In this document: piece after piece, positions 48,597 through 58,157 of the stretch
How the letters are laid out: the number at the start of each line of letters is the position of its first letter
How positions within the stretch are numbered: position 1 is the stretch's first letter
Position numbers and translations under genes: made by a program
Origin: Paludisphaera soli
Lineage (GTDB): Bacteria > Planctomycetota > Planctomycetia > Isosphaerales > Isosphaeraceae
Length of the DNA stretch: 64,000 nt
Direction of reading: 5' to 3'
NCBI RefSeq assembly: GCF_011064595.1
Contig: NZ_JAALJI010000007.1
Coordinates: 186,001-250,000 of the forward strand
The notes under the pieces: generated by a model
What the model was told of the DNA's origin: nothing
Databases searched by the model: none
Seen by the model: the letters and a program-made list of their open reading frames with translations, nothing else

Positions 48597-49127
48597 ATGA
48601 GCACGATACCAACCACCCCATCGCAGACTCGGGTGCATGTGCGTTGGATGATCCGCCGCGACATGCCCGAGGTCTTGGGCATCGAGCACGCGAGCTTCGA
48701 ATATCCCTGGTCCGAGGACGAGTTCCTGCGGGTGCTCCGCCAGCGCAACTGCATCGGCATGATCGCCGAGCAGGGCGAGCGGATCGTCGGGTTCATGATT
48801 TATGAGCTGCACCGCAACCGGATCCACGTCCTCGACTTCGCGACCCATCCCGACTTCCGCCGCCAAGGCGTCGGCAAGCAGATGATCGCCAAGCTGGTCA
48901 GCAAGCTCTCCAGCCAGCGCCGGAATCGGATCGCGCTCTTGCTCCGCGAGACGAACGTCACGGCCCAGTTGTTCTACAAGACGATGGGCTTCCGGGCCGT
49001 CGAGGTCATCCGCGAGCACTTCGCCGACACCGGCGAAGACGCTTACGGCATGCTCTATCACCTGGACGAGTCGATCCTCCTGCCCCCGGCCGCGGTGAAT
49101 CGCATCGCCCGGCAGTACGGGGCCTGA
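48597..49127 (+). CDS. rimI: ribosomal protein bS18-alanine N-acetyltransferase RimI-like
   Basis: 176 residues. GNAT fold: IRRDMPEVLGIEHASFEYPWSEDEFLRVL is the RimI N-terminal pattern, acetyl-CoA loop FATHPDFRRQGVGKQM (R-x2-G-x-G), and the C-terminal AQLFYKTMGFRAVEV. It would acetylate the S18 N-terminus, or act as a related protein acetyltransferase. ATG 48597 (MSTIPTTP) is preferred with AAGGAGG; an upstream in-frame ATG at 48582 is less likely. A strong terminator follows at 49166-49208. The tsaB/tsaE genes often found beside rimI are absent. Confidence 0.86.
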   Translation: MSTIPTTPSQTRVHVRWMIRRDMPEVLGIEHASFEYPWSEDEFLRVLRQRNCIGMIAEQGERIVGFMIYELHRNRIHVLDFATHPDFRRQGVGKQMIAKLVSKLSSQRRNRIALLLRETNVTAQLFYKTMGFRAVEVIREHFADTGEDAYGMLYHLDESILLPPAAVNRIARQYGA

Positions 49128-49165
49128 TCGAGCCCGCCCGGATCCGAACGAGACCGAACCATGTG

Positions 49166-49208
49166 AAGACGGCGGCGTCGGCCCGGGGTGGGCCGACGCC
49201 GCCGTCTT
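49166..49208 (+). terminator. strong intrinsic terminator after rimI
   Basis: A 17-base perfect GC-rich stem (49168-49184 with 49190-49206) around a GGGGT loop, extended by AA/TT on the outside to 19 pairs, and followed by a short T-run. It closes the rimI transcript. Confidence 0.85.
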
Positions 49209-49345
49209 TCGCGCGCCGAAGGCTCCGGCGGGCCGAGGTGCCGCGTCGATTTGCCTCGGCGACTGGTTCGCAGGGCTCGTTCGGGGGATAATAGGGGAGT
49301 GTCGCGACGCCCCTTCCCCTCGACGAACCTCTCGGACGCCGGACC

Positions 49346-50383
49346 ATGCAGAGCGACGCGACGGAAGCCCACTCGGCCACGATGATCACCAACGTCGGCG
49401 AGTGGTACGCTAACTCCTCCGCCTGGATCCTCCGTGGCGTGGCGGCCCTGGGCGCGATCCGCGCGGCCCAGTTGCTGGCCGCTTCCGGGCGGCTCGGCCC
49501 GATCGACGCCGCGACGGTCGCCGAGGCCGCCTACCAGGGGGTCGCGCATGCCGTCGCCGGCCTCCTCCTCGCGGCACCCGTCAGGGCGCTCGGGGTCTGG
49601 GTCGAGCGGGGCGTAGCCGGGGCGACGGCGGGCGAGCCTGCCTCGGGCCCGGCTCGGTCGACGGCCTCGCCGTCGCCCCTGCCGCCCGCCGACGAGACGC
49701 GCAGCCACGCCGCCGAGGCGGCGGCGAAGGTCGCCGAGGTCCGCCGCCTGATCCGCGAGGGCGAATGGGAGGCCGCCGACGAGCGGGCCCACGCCTTCGC
49801 CGCCGAGCAGACGGCCGACCCCCGGGGGCCCGCCTTGCTGGAGGAGTTGGAGAGGTCCCGACGCGACGCGGCCGATCGCTGGCGCGAACAGCTTCGGGCC
49901 GCCCGCGAGGTCAACGACGCGGCGCGGGTCCTCGAGCTGTACGAAGGAGCGCCGCCCGTGCTCGACGACCCCTCCCGCCGCGAACTCGACAGGGAGTTGG
50001 CCGGGTGGTTCCTGTCCTCCGTCCATCGTCGGCTCCGCTCGGGCCTCTTGCAGGTGGAGGTCGTCACGCTCGTGGAGCGGGTTTCATCGACCTTCGGCCA
50101 CACCAAGGAGGGTGCGAGCCTGCGGGCCGCCCTGCCGACCCTCCGCCGCGGCGCCGGGCTCTGCGCGCGCTGCGGCAAGCCCTATGCGGGGCTGGCCGAC
50201 GCCTGCCCCGCCTGCCTGGGCGCCCCGGAACCTCCGCCGCCTTTCATCCCCGAGCTGGAGCCGGTCGACGAGATCGAGACGCCCCCCGCCCGCGACGAGG
50301 AGTCGAGCTGGTTCCTCGACCCCGAGGACGAGCCGGAGGCCGGGGATCCGGGCCCCGATGCCAACGGTCGCCTCCGGCCCTGA
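49346..50383 (+). CDS. hypothetical protein with C-terminal zinc ribbon and acidic tail
   Basis: 345 residues, not recognised. The N-terminal 100 residues have hydrophobic helical stretches (ILRGVAALGAIRAAQLLAASG; AYQGVAHAVAGLLLAAPVRALG). The middle is charged and helical (EVRRLIREGEWEAADERAHAF; ELERSRRDAADRWREQLRAAREVNDAARVLELYEG). A zinc ribbon C-x2-C...C-x2-C (LCARCGKPYAGLADACPACLG) precedes an acidic, Pro-rich tail. ATG 49346. No operon partner: the next gene starts 211 bases on. Confidence 0.75.
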   Translation: MQSDATEAHSATMITNVGEWYANSSAWILRGVAALGAIRAAQLLAASGRLGPIDAATVAEAAYQGVAHAVAGLLLAAPVRALGVWVERGVAGATAGEPASGPARSTASPSPLPPADETRSHAAEAAAKVAEVRRLIREGEWEAADERAHAFAAEQTADPRGPALLEELERSRRDAADRWREQLRAAREVNDAARVLELYEGAPPVLDDPSRRELDRELAGWFLSSVHRRLRSGLLQVEVVTLVERVSSTFGHTKEGASLRAALPTLRRGAGLCARCGKPYAGLADACPACLGAPEPPPPFIPELEPVDEIETPPARDEESSWFLDPEDEPEAGDPGPDANGRLRP

Positions 50384-50594
50384 GCCCGGGCGGTCGAATG
50401 CCGAGGGGAAATCTCCGAGAGGTCCGCGGCCGGATTGGACCCGGGCGGGGCGGAATAGTTAGAATCAACCGAGTATTCGAGATGCGCCGCGGGGAACCCC
50501 GTCCCGCCTCGGTTGACGGCGCCCGGATCGTCGGCTAGGCATGAGTACTGGATTCGATCGAGCGCAGTGAACCGGGCCCTGAAAGGAACCGACC

Positions 50595-51896
50595 ATGTCC
50601 CGCCGATTCGCTCTACTCTGGGCGTTGCCGCTGTTGTGCTGGACGGGGCCGACGGCGCTCGCCCAATCCCCCTTGTCGAACAGTGTGGTCCCGTCGCGGA
50701 CGGCTCTGTCGCGGCTCGGGCTGGAGCGGCAGTGGATCACGGTGGCCCCGGTGTCCGGCTCCGAACGCGTGCTGCGGATCAGCCGTGGCAAGGATCTCCT
50801 CTTCGTGCAGACGAGCGAGGCGATGCTCCACGTCTATGAGGCCGAGACCGGCCGGCCCCTCTGGTCGGCCCGGATCGGCGAGCCGACGCAGACCGCGCTC
50901 CCTGTCTCGCAGAATTCGTACGCGATCTTCGTCACCAGCGCGAACATCATGACCGCCCTCGACCGCGGCACCGGCAGGGTGATCTGGCAGACGAACCTGG
51001 CGGGCCTGCCGTCGAGCGGCACGACCGCCGACGACGAGCACGTCCTCGTCGGGCTCCGCAACGGGATGATCTACTGCTACGACCTGAAGGAGCCTCAGGA
51101 TAAGGGGCCCGACAAGATCCTCCAGCAGCCGAAGCTGGCCTGGAGGATCGGCACGGCCGGCGAGGTTCGCACGCGTCCCCTCCTGGCCGACCGGATCGCC
51201 TGCTCCGGCAGCACCGACGGCAAGGTGTACGTCACCCTGACGCACGAGGCGACGACCCTGTATCGCGTCGTCACGGCCGGGCCGATCGGCCGCGAACTGG
51301 CCAGCCACGGCACGCGCACCCTGCTGATCCCCTCGGCCGACCAGAACCTCTACGCCGTCGACCTGCTGACTTCCAAGATCTCCTGGACGTTCGCGTCGGG
51401 CGCGCCCATCTCCCAGGGGCCCATCGTGGCCCAGGACGAGATCTTCGTGATCAACGAGGCGGGCGGGCTGAGCGTGATCGACCCCAAGACCGGATCCCCC
51501 CGCTGGACCACCTCGACGTCCCTGGGCCAGCTCCTGGGCGCCAGCCCGACCAAGGTCTACCTGCGATCGCAGGACTTCGACCTCCTGGTCGTCGCCCGCG
51601 ACTCGGGCAAGCTCCTGCTCGACGCCGCCGCCACCTACAGCCGCGCCGGGCTGAACCTCCGCGAGTTCACGCTGAGCTTCCCGGAACGCTACGACGACCG
51701 GCTCTACCTGGCGACCCCCTCGGGCGTGATGGTGTGCCTCCGCGAGATCGGCCAGACCAGCCCGGCCCCCCTGCGCGACCCGAACGCCAAGCCGTTCGGC
51801 TTCGTCCCGCCCGAGGGGATCAAGGAACTCCCGAACCCGTTCGAGGAGGCCCCGGCCGAGCCGGTCGACGTGCCCGCGGAAGAGCCCCAGTTCTGA
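50595..51896 (+). CDS. exported PQQ-like beta-propeller repeat protein
   Basis: 433 residues. A signal peptide (LLWALPLLCWTGPTALAQ) is followed by beta-propeller blades of the PQQ/BamB type: LHVYEAETGRPLWSARIG, IMTALDRGTGRVIWQTNLAG, LYAVDLLTSKISWTFASGA, LSVIDPKTGSPRWTTSTS. Each has the D-x-x-T/S-G-x-x-x-W pattern. It would be periplasmic or outer-membrane associated; whether it binds PQQ or is a scaffold is unknown. The tail is acidic. AAAGGA precedes the ATG. Confidence 0.9.
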   Translation: MSRRFALLWALPLLCWTGPTALAQSPLSNSVVPSRTALSRLGLERQWITVAPVSGSERVLRISRGKDLLFVQTSEAMLHVYEAETGRPLWSARIGEPTQTALPVSQNSYAIFVTSANIMTALDRGTGRVIWQTNLAGLPSSGTTADDEHVLVGLRNGMIYCYDLKEPQDKGPDKILQQPKLAWRIGTAGEVRTRPLLADRIACSGSTDGKVYVTLTHEATTLYRVVTAGPIGRELASHGTRTLLIPSADQNLYAVDLLTSKISWTFASGAPISQGPIVAQDEIFVINEAGGLSVIDPKTGSPRWTTSTSLGQLLGASPTKVYLRSQDFDLLVVARDSGKLLLDAAATYSRAGLNLREFTLSFPERYDDRLYLATPSGVMVCLREIGQTSPAPLRDPNAKPFGFVPPEGIKELPNPFEEAPAEPVDVPAEEPQF

Positions 51897-52023
51897 ACTC
51901 CGAACGCCCCGGCCGCGAACGAGCCGGGGCCGGATCGAAACTCCAAGACGACGGGACGGGATGTCGGCCGGACGCCCGCCCGTCGTCTCGTCGCTTCCCA
52001 TTCCCCCGTCCGGCGCCGAGAGC

Positions 52024-53661
52024 ATGATGGCCAAACCTGAGACTCAGGAGGGGTGGGCGACGATCCGTCGCGCTCTCCTCAGCGTGTCCGACAAGCTGGG
52101 CCTCGTCGAGCTGGCGACCGCCCTCGCCGACGCGGGCGTGGAACTGATCGCGAGCGGGGGGACCCGCTTCGCGCTGGCCCAGGCGGGCCTGCCGGTCGTG
52201 GAGGTCGCCGAGTACACCGGCCAGCCCGAGATCCTCGACGGCCGGGTGAAGACCCTCCATCCCCGGATCCACGGCGGCATCCTCGCCCGCCGCGACGTCC
52301 CCGAGCACCTGGAGACGCTCGCCGAGGCCGGCATGGAGCCGATCGACCTCGTCGTGGTGAATCTCTACCCGTTCGAGGCGACGATCGCCGATCCCGATTG
52401 CAGTTACGAGCACGCGGTCGAGAACATCGACATCGGCGGCCCTTCGCTGATCCGGGGTGCGGCCAAGAACCACGACGGCGTGGCCGTGCTGACCGACCCC
52501 GGCCAGTACGCGACCTTCCTCTCCGAGTTCCGCGAGTCCGGCGGCACCCGCCTGGCGACCCGCAAGCGGCTGGCTCGCGAGGCCTTCGCCCACACCGGCA
52601 CCTACGACCGCGCGATCGCCGCCTATCTGGAGAAGCAGCAGGGTGCCGCCGCCGAGGCCGTCTCGGCCGCCCCCGCCTCGCCCGAGCCCCCGCCGTCGCT
52701 CAACCTGCACTTCCCGCTCAAGCAGACGCTCCGCTACGGCGAGAACCCGCACCAGAAGGCCGCGCTCTACGTCGACCCCGACGCGGTCGGCCCCAACCTG
52801 GCGACGGCCGCGATCCTCCACGGCAAGGAGCTGTCATACAACAACCTGCTCGACCTCGACAGCGCCCTGCGCCTGGTCAGGCTGTTCGACGGCCCGGCCG
52901 CCTGCATCCTCAAGCACAACAACCCGTGCGGCGCGGCGATCGCCGACGACCCGGCGACGGCCTTCGAGGCGGCCTACGAGGGCGACCCCGTCAGCGCCTT
53001 CGGCGGCATCGTCGGTCTGAATCGACCTGTCGACCGCGCCACGGCCGAGCTGATGTGCAAGCCCGGCCGGTTCCTGGAGGCGATCCTCGCCCCCGGCTTC
53101 GAGCCCGACGCTTACGAACTTCTGACGACGAAGCCGACCTGGCGGAACAGCGTCCGGCTCGTCGAGCTGGGGGCCCCGATCGGCCCGAAGACGCCGCAGC
53201 CCTCGGGCTGGGACCTGCGCCGGATCGAGGGGGGACTGCTGGCCCAGAGTTGGGACGAGCAGCAGCCCGACCCGACGGCCGGCGAGGTGAAGACCAAGCG
53301 GAAGCCCACCGCCGAAGAGCTTCGCGACCTGGACTTCGCCTGGAAGATCTGCGCGATGGTCAAGTCGAATGCGATCGTGGTGGCGAAGGGGGGACGGCTG
53401 CTCGGCGTGGGCGCGGGCCAGATGAGCCGCCTGGACTCGGTCCGGATCGCGGTGGAGAAGGGGGGCGAAGCGGTCCGGGGCGGCGTGCTGGCGTCGGACG
53501 CCTTCTTCCCGTTCCGCGACGGCCCGGACGTCGCCGCGGCGGCGGGGATCGCGGCCGTCATCCAGCCCGGCGGCTCGAAGCGCGACGCCGAGACGGTCGA
53601 GGCCTGCGACGAGCACGGCATGACGATGATCTTCACCGGACGTCGCCACTTCCGCCACTGA
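52024..53661 (+). CDS. purH: bifunctional AICAR formyltransferase/IMP cyclohydrolase
   Basis: 545 residues from ATG 52024 (52027 also possible). It performs the last two steps of IMP synthesis. The N-terminal MGS-like cyclohydrolase has ASGGTRFALAQ, GRVKTLHPRIHGGIL and NLYPFEATI; the transformylase has LRYGENPHQKAALY, KHNNPCGAA (catalytic Lys-His), GDPVSAFGGIVGLNR and IVVAKGGRLLGVGAGQMSR, ending in AVIQPGGSKRD and FTGRRHFRH. A Pro/Ala-rich linker of about 20 residues lies between the two parts. The intergenic distance to the beta-propeller gene is 127 bases. Confidence 0.96.
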   Translation: MMAKPETQEGWATIRRALLSVSDKLGLVELATALADAGVELIASGGTRFALAQAGLPVVEVAEYTGQPEILDGRVKTLHPRIHGGILARRDVPEHLETLAEAGMEPIDLVVVNLYPFEATIADPDCSYEHAVENIDIGGPSLIRGAAKNHDGVAVLTDPGQYATFLSEFRESGGTRLATRKRLAREAFAHTGTYDRAIAAYLEKQQGAAAEAVSAAPASPEPPPSLNLHFPLKQTLRYGENPHQKAALYVDPDAVGPNLATAAILHGKELSYNNLLDLDSALRLVRLFDGPAACILKHNNPCGAAIADDPATAFEAAYEGDPVSAFGGIVGLNRPVDRATAELMCKPGRFLEAILAPGFEPDAYELLTTKPTWRNSVRLVELGAPIGPKTPQPSGWDLRRIEGGLLAQSWDEQQPDPTAGEVKTKRKPTAEELRDLDFAWKICAMVKSNAIVVAKGGRLLGVGAGQMSRLDSVRIAVEKGGEAVRGGVLASDAFFPFRDGPDVAAAAGIAAVIQPGGSKRDAETVEACDEHGMTMIFTGRRHFRH

Positions 53662-53723
53662 CCCGTCGGACCTTCGGAGGACGGCCGGGGCTTGCCCCCG
53701 GACGGGGCGCTCCCTTAGAACCA

Positions 53724-53770
53724 GAAGGGGCGGAGGCTCCCGGGCGTCCCGGCCGTCCTCCGCCCCCTTC
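53724..53770 (+). terminator. long hairpin after purH
   Basis: GAAGGGGCGGAGG (53724-53736) pairs with CCTCCGCCCCCTTC (53757-53770) with one bulged base. A second hairpin (CCGGGG/CCCCCGG) lies at about 53683-53699 in the same gap. Together they likely end purH transcription before the phosphofructokinase gene. Confidence 0.7.
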
Positions 53771-53793
53771 TTCATGCGCCCGTAGGGAGTATC

Positions 53794-55089
53794 ATGCTGA
53801 CGCTGCAGCCCCAGGACCTGGAAATCACGTCGCTCGGCCCCTGCACGTTCACCTCGCCCCTGATCCGCCTCCGGGACGACGGATTCCTCGACGACTCGTG
53901 CCGCATCCGGCTCGAACACCGGGTCGGGCCCCGATACGAACACCTCGACGCTTTCACGCTGGAGGAGGCCGGCCCGCGACGCGAGATCTTCTTCGATCCC
54001 GCGAAGACCTGCGCCGCCTTGGTGACGTGCGGCGGGCTCTCCCCCGGGCTGAACAACGTCATCCGCTCGGTCTACTCCGAGCTGTCGTACAACTACGAGG
54101 TCCCGCGCGTGCTGGGGATCCGCGACGGCTACATGGGCCTGAACCCCAAGGTCGGCCGGCCGATCGTCGAGATGTCGCCCGCGTTCGTGGACCACATCCA
54201 CGAGCTGGGGGGGACCGTCCTGGGCTCCTCGCGAGGGCCCGAGGAACCGTCCGTCATCGTCGACACGATGGTCCGGGAAGGGATCGACATCCTCTTCTGC
54301 GTCGGCGGCGACGGCACCCAGCGCGGCGCCATGGCGATCGCCGAGGAGTCGCGGCGACGCGGCCTGAAGAAGGCGATCGTCGGCATCCCCAAAACGATCG
54401 ACAACGACATTGAGTTCGTCTACACCTCGTTCGGCTACTACACCGCCCTGGAGAAGGCGCAGGAGGTCCTCCGGGGGGCCCACGTCGAGGCTCGGTGCGC
54501 GCCCAACGGCATCGGCCTGGTCAAGCTGATGGGCCGGCACGCCGGCTACATCGCCGCCGGCGCGGCGCTCGCCAGCCAGGATGCGAACTTCGTCCTCATC
54601 CCCGAGGTCCCCTTCAAGCTGGAGGGCGAGAACGGCTTCCTCGCCTGCCTGGAGCGGCGGATCCTCGAAAAGAACCACGCCCTGGTCGTCGTCGCCGAGG
54701 GGGCCGGTCAGGATCTGCTCCGGTCGGATCAGGTCGCCCGGGACGCGTCCGGCAACCTCCGGCTCCAGGACATCGGCCTGTTCCTCCGCGACAAGATCCT
54801 CGAATACTTCCGGTCGCGGTCGATCGAGGTCAACCTGAAGTATCTGGACCCTAGCTACTTCATCCGATCGGTGCCGGCGAACCCTTCGGACCGCATCCTG
54901 AGCGACCAGATGGCGCGGATGGCCGTCCACGCGGCGATGGCGGGCAAGACCGACCTGCTGATGGGCTACATCCACAACGAGCTGGTGCACGTCCCGATCG
55001 CGACCGCCGTGGCCAGGAAGAAGCAACTGGACGTCATGGGCGACCTCTGGACCGCCGTGATGCGTGCCACCGGCCAGCCCGCATGGTGA
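53794..55089 (+). CDS. 6-phosphofructokinase, GGDGTQ-type (long-form, probably ATP-dependent)
   Basis: 431 residues, longer than the standard 320-residue bacterial PfkA. Nucleotide/phosphate loops: TCGGLSPGLNNVIRS, ICVGGDGTQRGAMAIAEESRR (described as VGGDGTQRGA), and the catalytic PKTIDNDIEFVYTSFGYYTAL. GGDG at the second position of the phosphate-donor site points to ATP rather than PPi, as in trypanosomatid and plant enzymes; direct testing would be needed. The first 70 residues are an extra N-terminal part (DDSCRIRLEHRVGPRYEHLD). It is convergent with the large WXXGXW gene. Confidence 0.91.
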   Translation: MLTLQPQDLEITSLGPCTFTSPLIRLRDDGFLDDSCRIRLEHRVGPRYEHLDAFTLEEAGPRREIFFDPAKTCAALVTCGGLSPGLNNVIRSVYSELSYNYEVPRVLGIRDGYMGLNPKVGRPIVEMSPAFVDHIHELGGTVLGSSRGPEEPSVIVDTMVREGIDILFCVGGDGTQRGAMAIAEESRRRGLKKAIVGIPKTIDNDIEFVYTSFGYYTALEKAQEVLRGAHVEARCAPNGIGLVKLMGRHAGYIAAGAALASQDANFVLIPEVPFKLEGENGFLACLERRILEKNHALVVVAEGAGQDLLRSDQVARDASGNLRLQDIGLFLRDKILEYFRSRSIEVNLKYLDPSYFIRSVPANPSDRILSDQMARMAVHAAMAGKTDLLMGYIHNELVHVPIATAVARKKQLDVMGDLWTAVMRATGQPAW

Positions 55090-55131
55090 ACCGAGCCTCG
55101 CCGCCTGCCAACGCTCCGAACCGGGGGCGGC

Positions 55132-57897
55132 TCAGCGCATCGAGCCGCCGCTGAAGCCGCCCCCACCGGAGCCGCCGCCCATTCCGCCACCTCCCCCCAT
55201 GCCGCCGCCGAAGCCGCCGCCTCCCCCCATGCCGCCGCTCATCCCGCCCCCGCCACCTCCGAAGCCCCCAGCACCGCCGCCCATCCCGCCCCCGCCTCCG
55301 AAGCCCCCGTTCATCCCCCCGCCGCGCATTCCACCCCCGAAACCGCCGCCTCCGAGCGAGCCTCCCCCGAAGCCGCCGGCGGGCATGCCACCGCCGCCGG
55401 GGGCCGCGCCGCCGAAAGCCCCTCCTCGCATGCCGCCGAATCCGCCCACCCCCATGCCGCCGTTGTTGAAGGTGCCCGCCCCGAAGCCGGCGGCTGGCAT
55501 CGGACCGGCCGACGCCCGCGGCACCCCGTCGAACCCCGAGCCGAGGGACCCTCTCATGTTCCCTCCCGCGAAACCGCCGCGCATCCCGCCGCCGAAATTC
55601 GGGGCGGTGCCGCCGGCGCCGGTGGTCGGAGGGGCTCCGAAGGCGGTCCCGCCGGGGCCTCGCATCTCGCCCCCCTGGAAGCCGGCCGGCCCGCCGGCGT
55701 TGACGGCCCCCGCGCCGACCCCCGGGAGCAGCCCCGGGTTGTTCGCGACGCCCGCCGACCGCATCGCGCCCGCCTGGAAGCCGGCAGGCCGATCCACGTT
55801 GCTCGGGCCTCCCAGGATTGGGGCGGCGGACGGAGCGGCGTGGAGCTGAGGCGCGAAGCCCGGCGATCCCAGATTGCGGAGGGCCGGGGCTCCCGCGAGC
55901 CCTCCGGGACGGTCCCGCATCCCACCGGCTGATCGGGCGTCGTTCCGGGCCCCGGGATTCAGCAGCGGTTCCAGAGCGGTGGGTGCGGGGGAGCCGCCTC
56001 CGCGCATCCTGGGCGAAAATCCTCCCGCGTCGGCCGTCGAGCCCGGCCCGGCCGCGTTCGCTCGCACGGCCTCCTGACGCATCCGGCCGAGGGCCGGGAC
56101 TTCGACGCCGCCCGCGACGTTGTTGGTGAACGCGGGCCGGGCGGCCTCGCGGCGGGATGCCGCGATTGGGGAAACCCCATTGTAGGCGTGGTTCCAACTC
56201 GCCGGCCGCTCGACGGCGGGCCCGATCCGGATCGCCCCCGCCAGGGCCGACTCGCCGCGCTCGCCCGGCTGACGGAGCGCGGCGAAGGGCCTCGTCGAGG
56301 GGGGAGGCTGGACGCCCTGGCCCCGCATCGCGCCGGGGCCGCGTAAGGGCTGATCCACGGGGCCCTGGCGCATCACGCTGCGAAACGGCGGCCGAGCCGC
56401 GTCGCCGCCTTCGGAGCGAACGATCCCGCCGCCCGGGCGTCGATCGACGAGCAGCGGCGGCTCGGCCTCGCGCCGGCCGCTGTTCGGGAACGGATACTGG
56501 GCCGCCCAGATCGGCGGGCTGCCCCCCCAAACGCCGCCCGGGAAGCCCACGCCCCCCCAGTTCCATCCCGGCCCGCCGAAGCCGAACCCGTTGAAGCCCC
56601 AGCCGAACCCCCCCCAGCCCGAGGTCCAGTTCGGGAACCCCAGGCCGAAGCCGAACGCCGGCCAGGCGAGGATCGCCGGGCCGCTCCAGCCGAAGGTCCC
56701 CCAGTTGAACCCCGGCCAGGTCCCCAGGGCCATCCCGCTCCAGCCGACGTACCCCACGTTTCCGCCCATCCCCCAGCCCGGATACCCCCATCCCCAGCCG
56801 CCGCCGACCAGGCCCAGGTTGCCGAAGATCGGATATCCCGCCATCAGCGGCAGCAGGGAATTGCCGAAGCCGAAATACGGGAACCCGAGCCCGTAGGCCA
56901 GCGCCCCCCCCGGCATCGCCACCGGGCCGGCGGTGCGATACACCAGCGGTGACGTGTAGTAGGGATAGCCGTAGCCGCCGTAGGCCGGGTAATCGAGATA
57001 GCCGTAGTACGGCGCAAGCGTCCCGTACCCGGCGAAAGCGTGGAAGCGGCCGGCGTCGTCGTAGGCGACGCCCGGGTAGCCGTCGTAGCAGGAGGAAGCC
57101 CGCCCGAAGGCCCCGTAAAGCTGGCCGTAGAGTTCCGGGGAGACCTGAGCATAGGGCCGATACGTCGGCGATCGGCCGTCGGGGACGTCACCGGCGAGGG
57201 CCGCCGGCGCGAACAGGGTCCCACGCTCTTCGAGCGGGCGATCCCAGTATCCCTCCTGGAATATCCAGCCCTCGGGCTGTCGCGTCCAGCTCGCGGGGAC
57301 CCACGACCAGCCGGCCTTCGCGTCGGCCCAGAATCCCTTTCGCCAGGCGAGATCGTCGCCGTCAGGGACGAACTGGCCGGGCACGTAGAAGCAGTTCGGC
57401 TTGGGGGGCGAGCCGGGATCGTCGACCGGACGTTCCGAGGGGGGGCCTTCCTTGCGGGAGACGAGCCGATCCGTCGAGCGATCGCTCCAGAAGCCCGGGG
57501 TGCGGCGCCAGCCGTCCTCGCCGCGCCGCCAGAGGCCGTTGACCCAGAACCGGCCCGGCGGGGGGATTCTCCAGGTGCCCGTGACCCAGACGTAAGCGTC
57601 GCGGCCGGCGTCCCACTCCCAGTAGCCCTCGATCCAGCGGGCCTCGGCGGTCGAGGCCTCGACGGCCGGCCGTTCGACGACCGGCGGCGGCGGCGACTTC
57701 GCGACCGGCCGGGGCTCGACGTCCCGTCGTGGCGACAGGAAGGCCTCGTGCAACGGCCCGTCGGTCAGCGCCGACAGGTCGTTCGACGGCCCCGGACGAC
57801 CCGCCGGCTCCTCGGCCCGGCCCGAGGCGAGACCCAGGGCCGCCGGGAGCGCCGCGAGGAACGCGTAACGTCGGATTTCCGCCCAGGTGCGGCTCAT
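55132..57897 (-). CDS. exported WXXGXW-repeat protein with glycine-rich C-terminus
   Basis: 921 residues. Signal peptide (YAFLAALPAALGLASGRAEE); then a region of W-x2-G-x-W-like repeats over about residues 95-240 (WIEGYWEWDAG, WVTGTWRIPPPGRFWVNGLWRRG, YVPGQFVPDG, WRKGFWADAKAGWSWVPASW, WIFQEGYWDR). The middle is Gly/Tyr/Trp/Phe-rich (GYGTLAPYYGYLDYPAYGGYG). Beyond residue 700 a Gly/Met/Phe repeat tract dominates the last about 140 residues. Such proteins are surface-exposed and perhaps form flexible, aggregating or matrix-like coats; function is unknown. GGAGGA precedes the ATG. Confidence 0.82.
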   Translation of the reverse strand: MSRTWAEIRRYAFLAALPAALGLASGRAEEPAGRPGPSNDLSALTDGPLHEAFLSPRRDVEPRPVAKSPPPPVVERPAVEASTAEARWIEGYWEWDAGRDAYVWVTGTWRIPPPGRFWVNGLWRRGEDGWRRTPGFWSDRSTDRLVSRKEGPPSERPVDDPGSPPKPNCFYVPGQFVPDGDDLAWRKGFWADAKAGWSWVPASWTRQPEGWIFQEGYWDRPLEERGTLFAPAALAGDVPDGRSPTYRPYAQVSPELYGQLYGAFGRASSCYDGYPGVAYDDAGRFHAFAGYGTLAPYYGYLDYPAYGGYGYPYYTSPLVYRTAGPVAMPGGALAYGLGFPYFGFGNSLLPLMAGYPIFGNLGLVGGGWGWGYPGWGMGGNVGYVGWSGMALGTWPGFNWGTFGWSGPAILAWPAFGFGLGFPNWTSGWGGFGWGFNGFGFGGPGWNWGGVGFPGGVWGGSPPIWAAQYPFPNSGRREAEPPLLVDRRPGGGIVRSEGGDAARPPFRSVMRQGPVDQPLRGPGAMRGQGVQPPPSTRPFAALRQPGERGESALAGAIRIGPAVERPASWNHAYNGVSPIAASRREAARPAFTNNVAGGVEVPALGRMRQEAVRANAAGPGSTADAGGFSPRMRGGGSPAPTALEPLLNPGARNDARSAGGMRDRPGGLAGAPALRNLGSPGFAPQLHAAPSAAPILGGPSNVDRPAGFQAGAMRSAGVANNPGLLPGVGAGAVNAGGPAGFQGGEMRGPGGTAFGAPPTTGAGGTAPNFGGGMRGGFAGGNMRGSLGSGFDGVPRASAGPMPAAGFGAGTFNNGGMGVGGFGGMRGGAFGGAAPGGGGMPAGGFGGGSLGGGGFGGGMRGGGMNGGFGGGGGMGGGAGGFGGGGGGMSGGMGGGGGFGGGMGGGGGMGGGSGGGGFSGGSMR

Positions 57898-58157
57898 GGC
57901 GAGGTTCCTCCGAGGTGTCTCGGGCGCGAGTCGCGGGCGAGGCCCCCGGCCGTCGCCGCTTCCCGCCCTCATTATACGTTCGTCAACGCCCTGGATGGGA
58001 CGACGACCCGGGAATCGGGCGATCCTCGATCGGGCCCGGACCGGACCCGTTCTAATCCGGGGCGGCTTTTACCCTTGTTGCCGTCCGGACTTCGTTCTAC
58101 CATTCCTCAGGGTTCCCAAGAGACCATTCGTCGAAGCGGCTGAGTCCCGGGGGGTTC

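Noticed and set aside
55132-55700. Short GGC/GGT repeats at the glycine-rich end as a CRISPR or tandem-repeat array
   Set aside because: They are codons of the Gly-rich protein in one open frame, not spacer-separated repeats.
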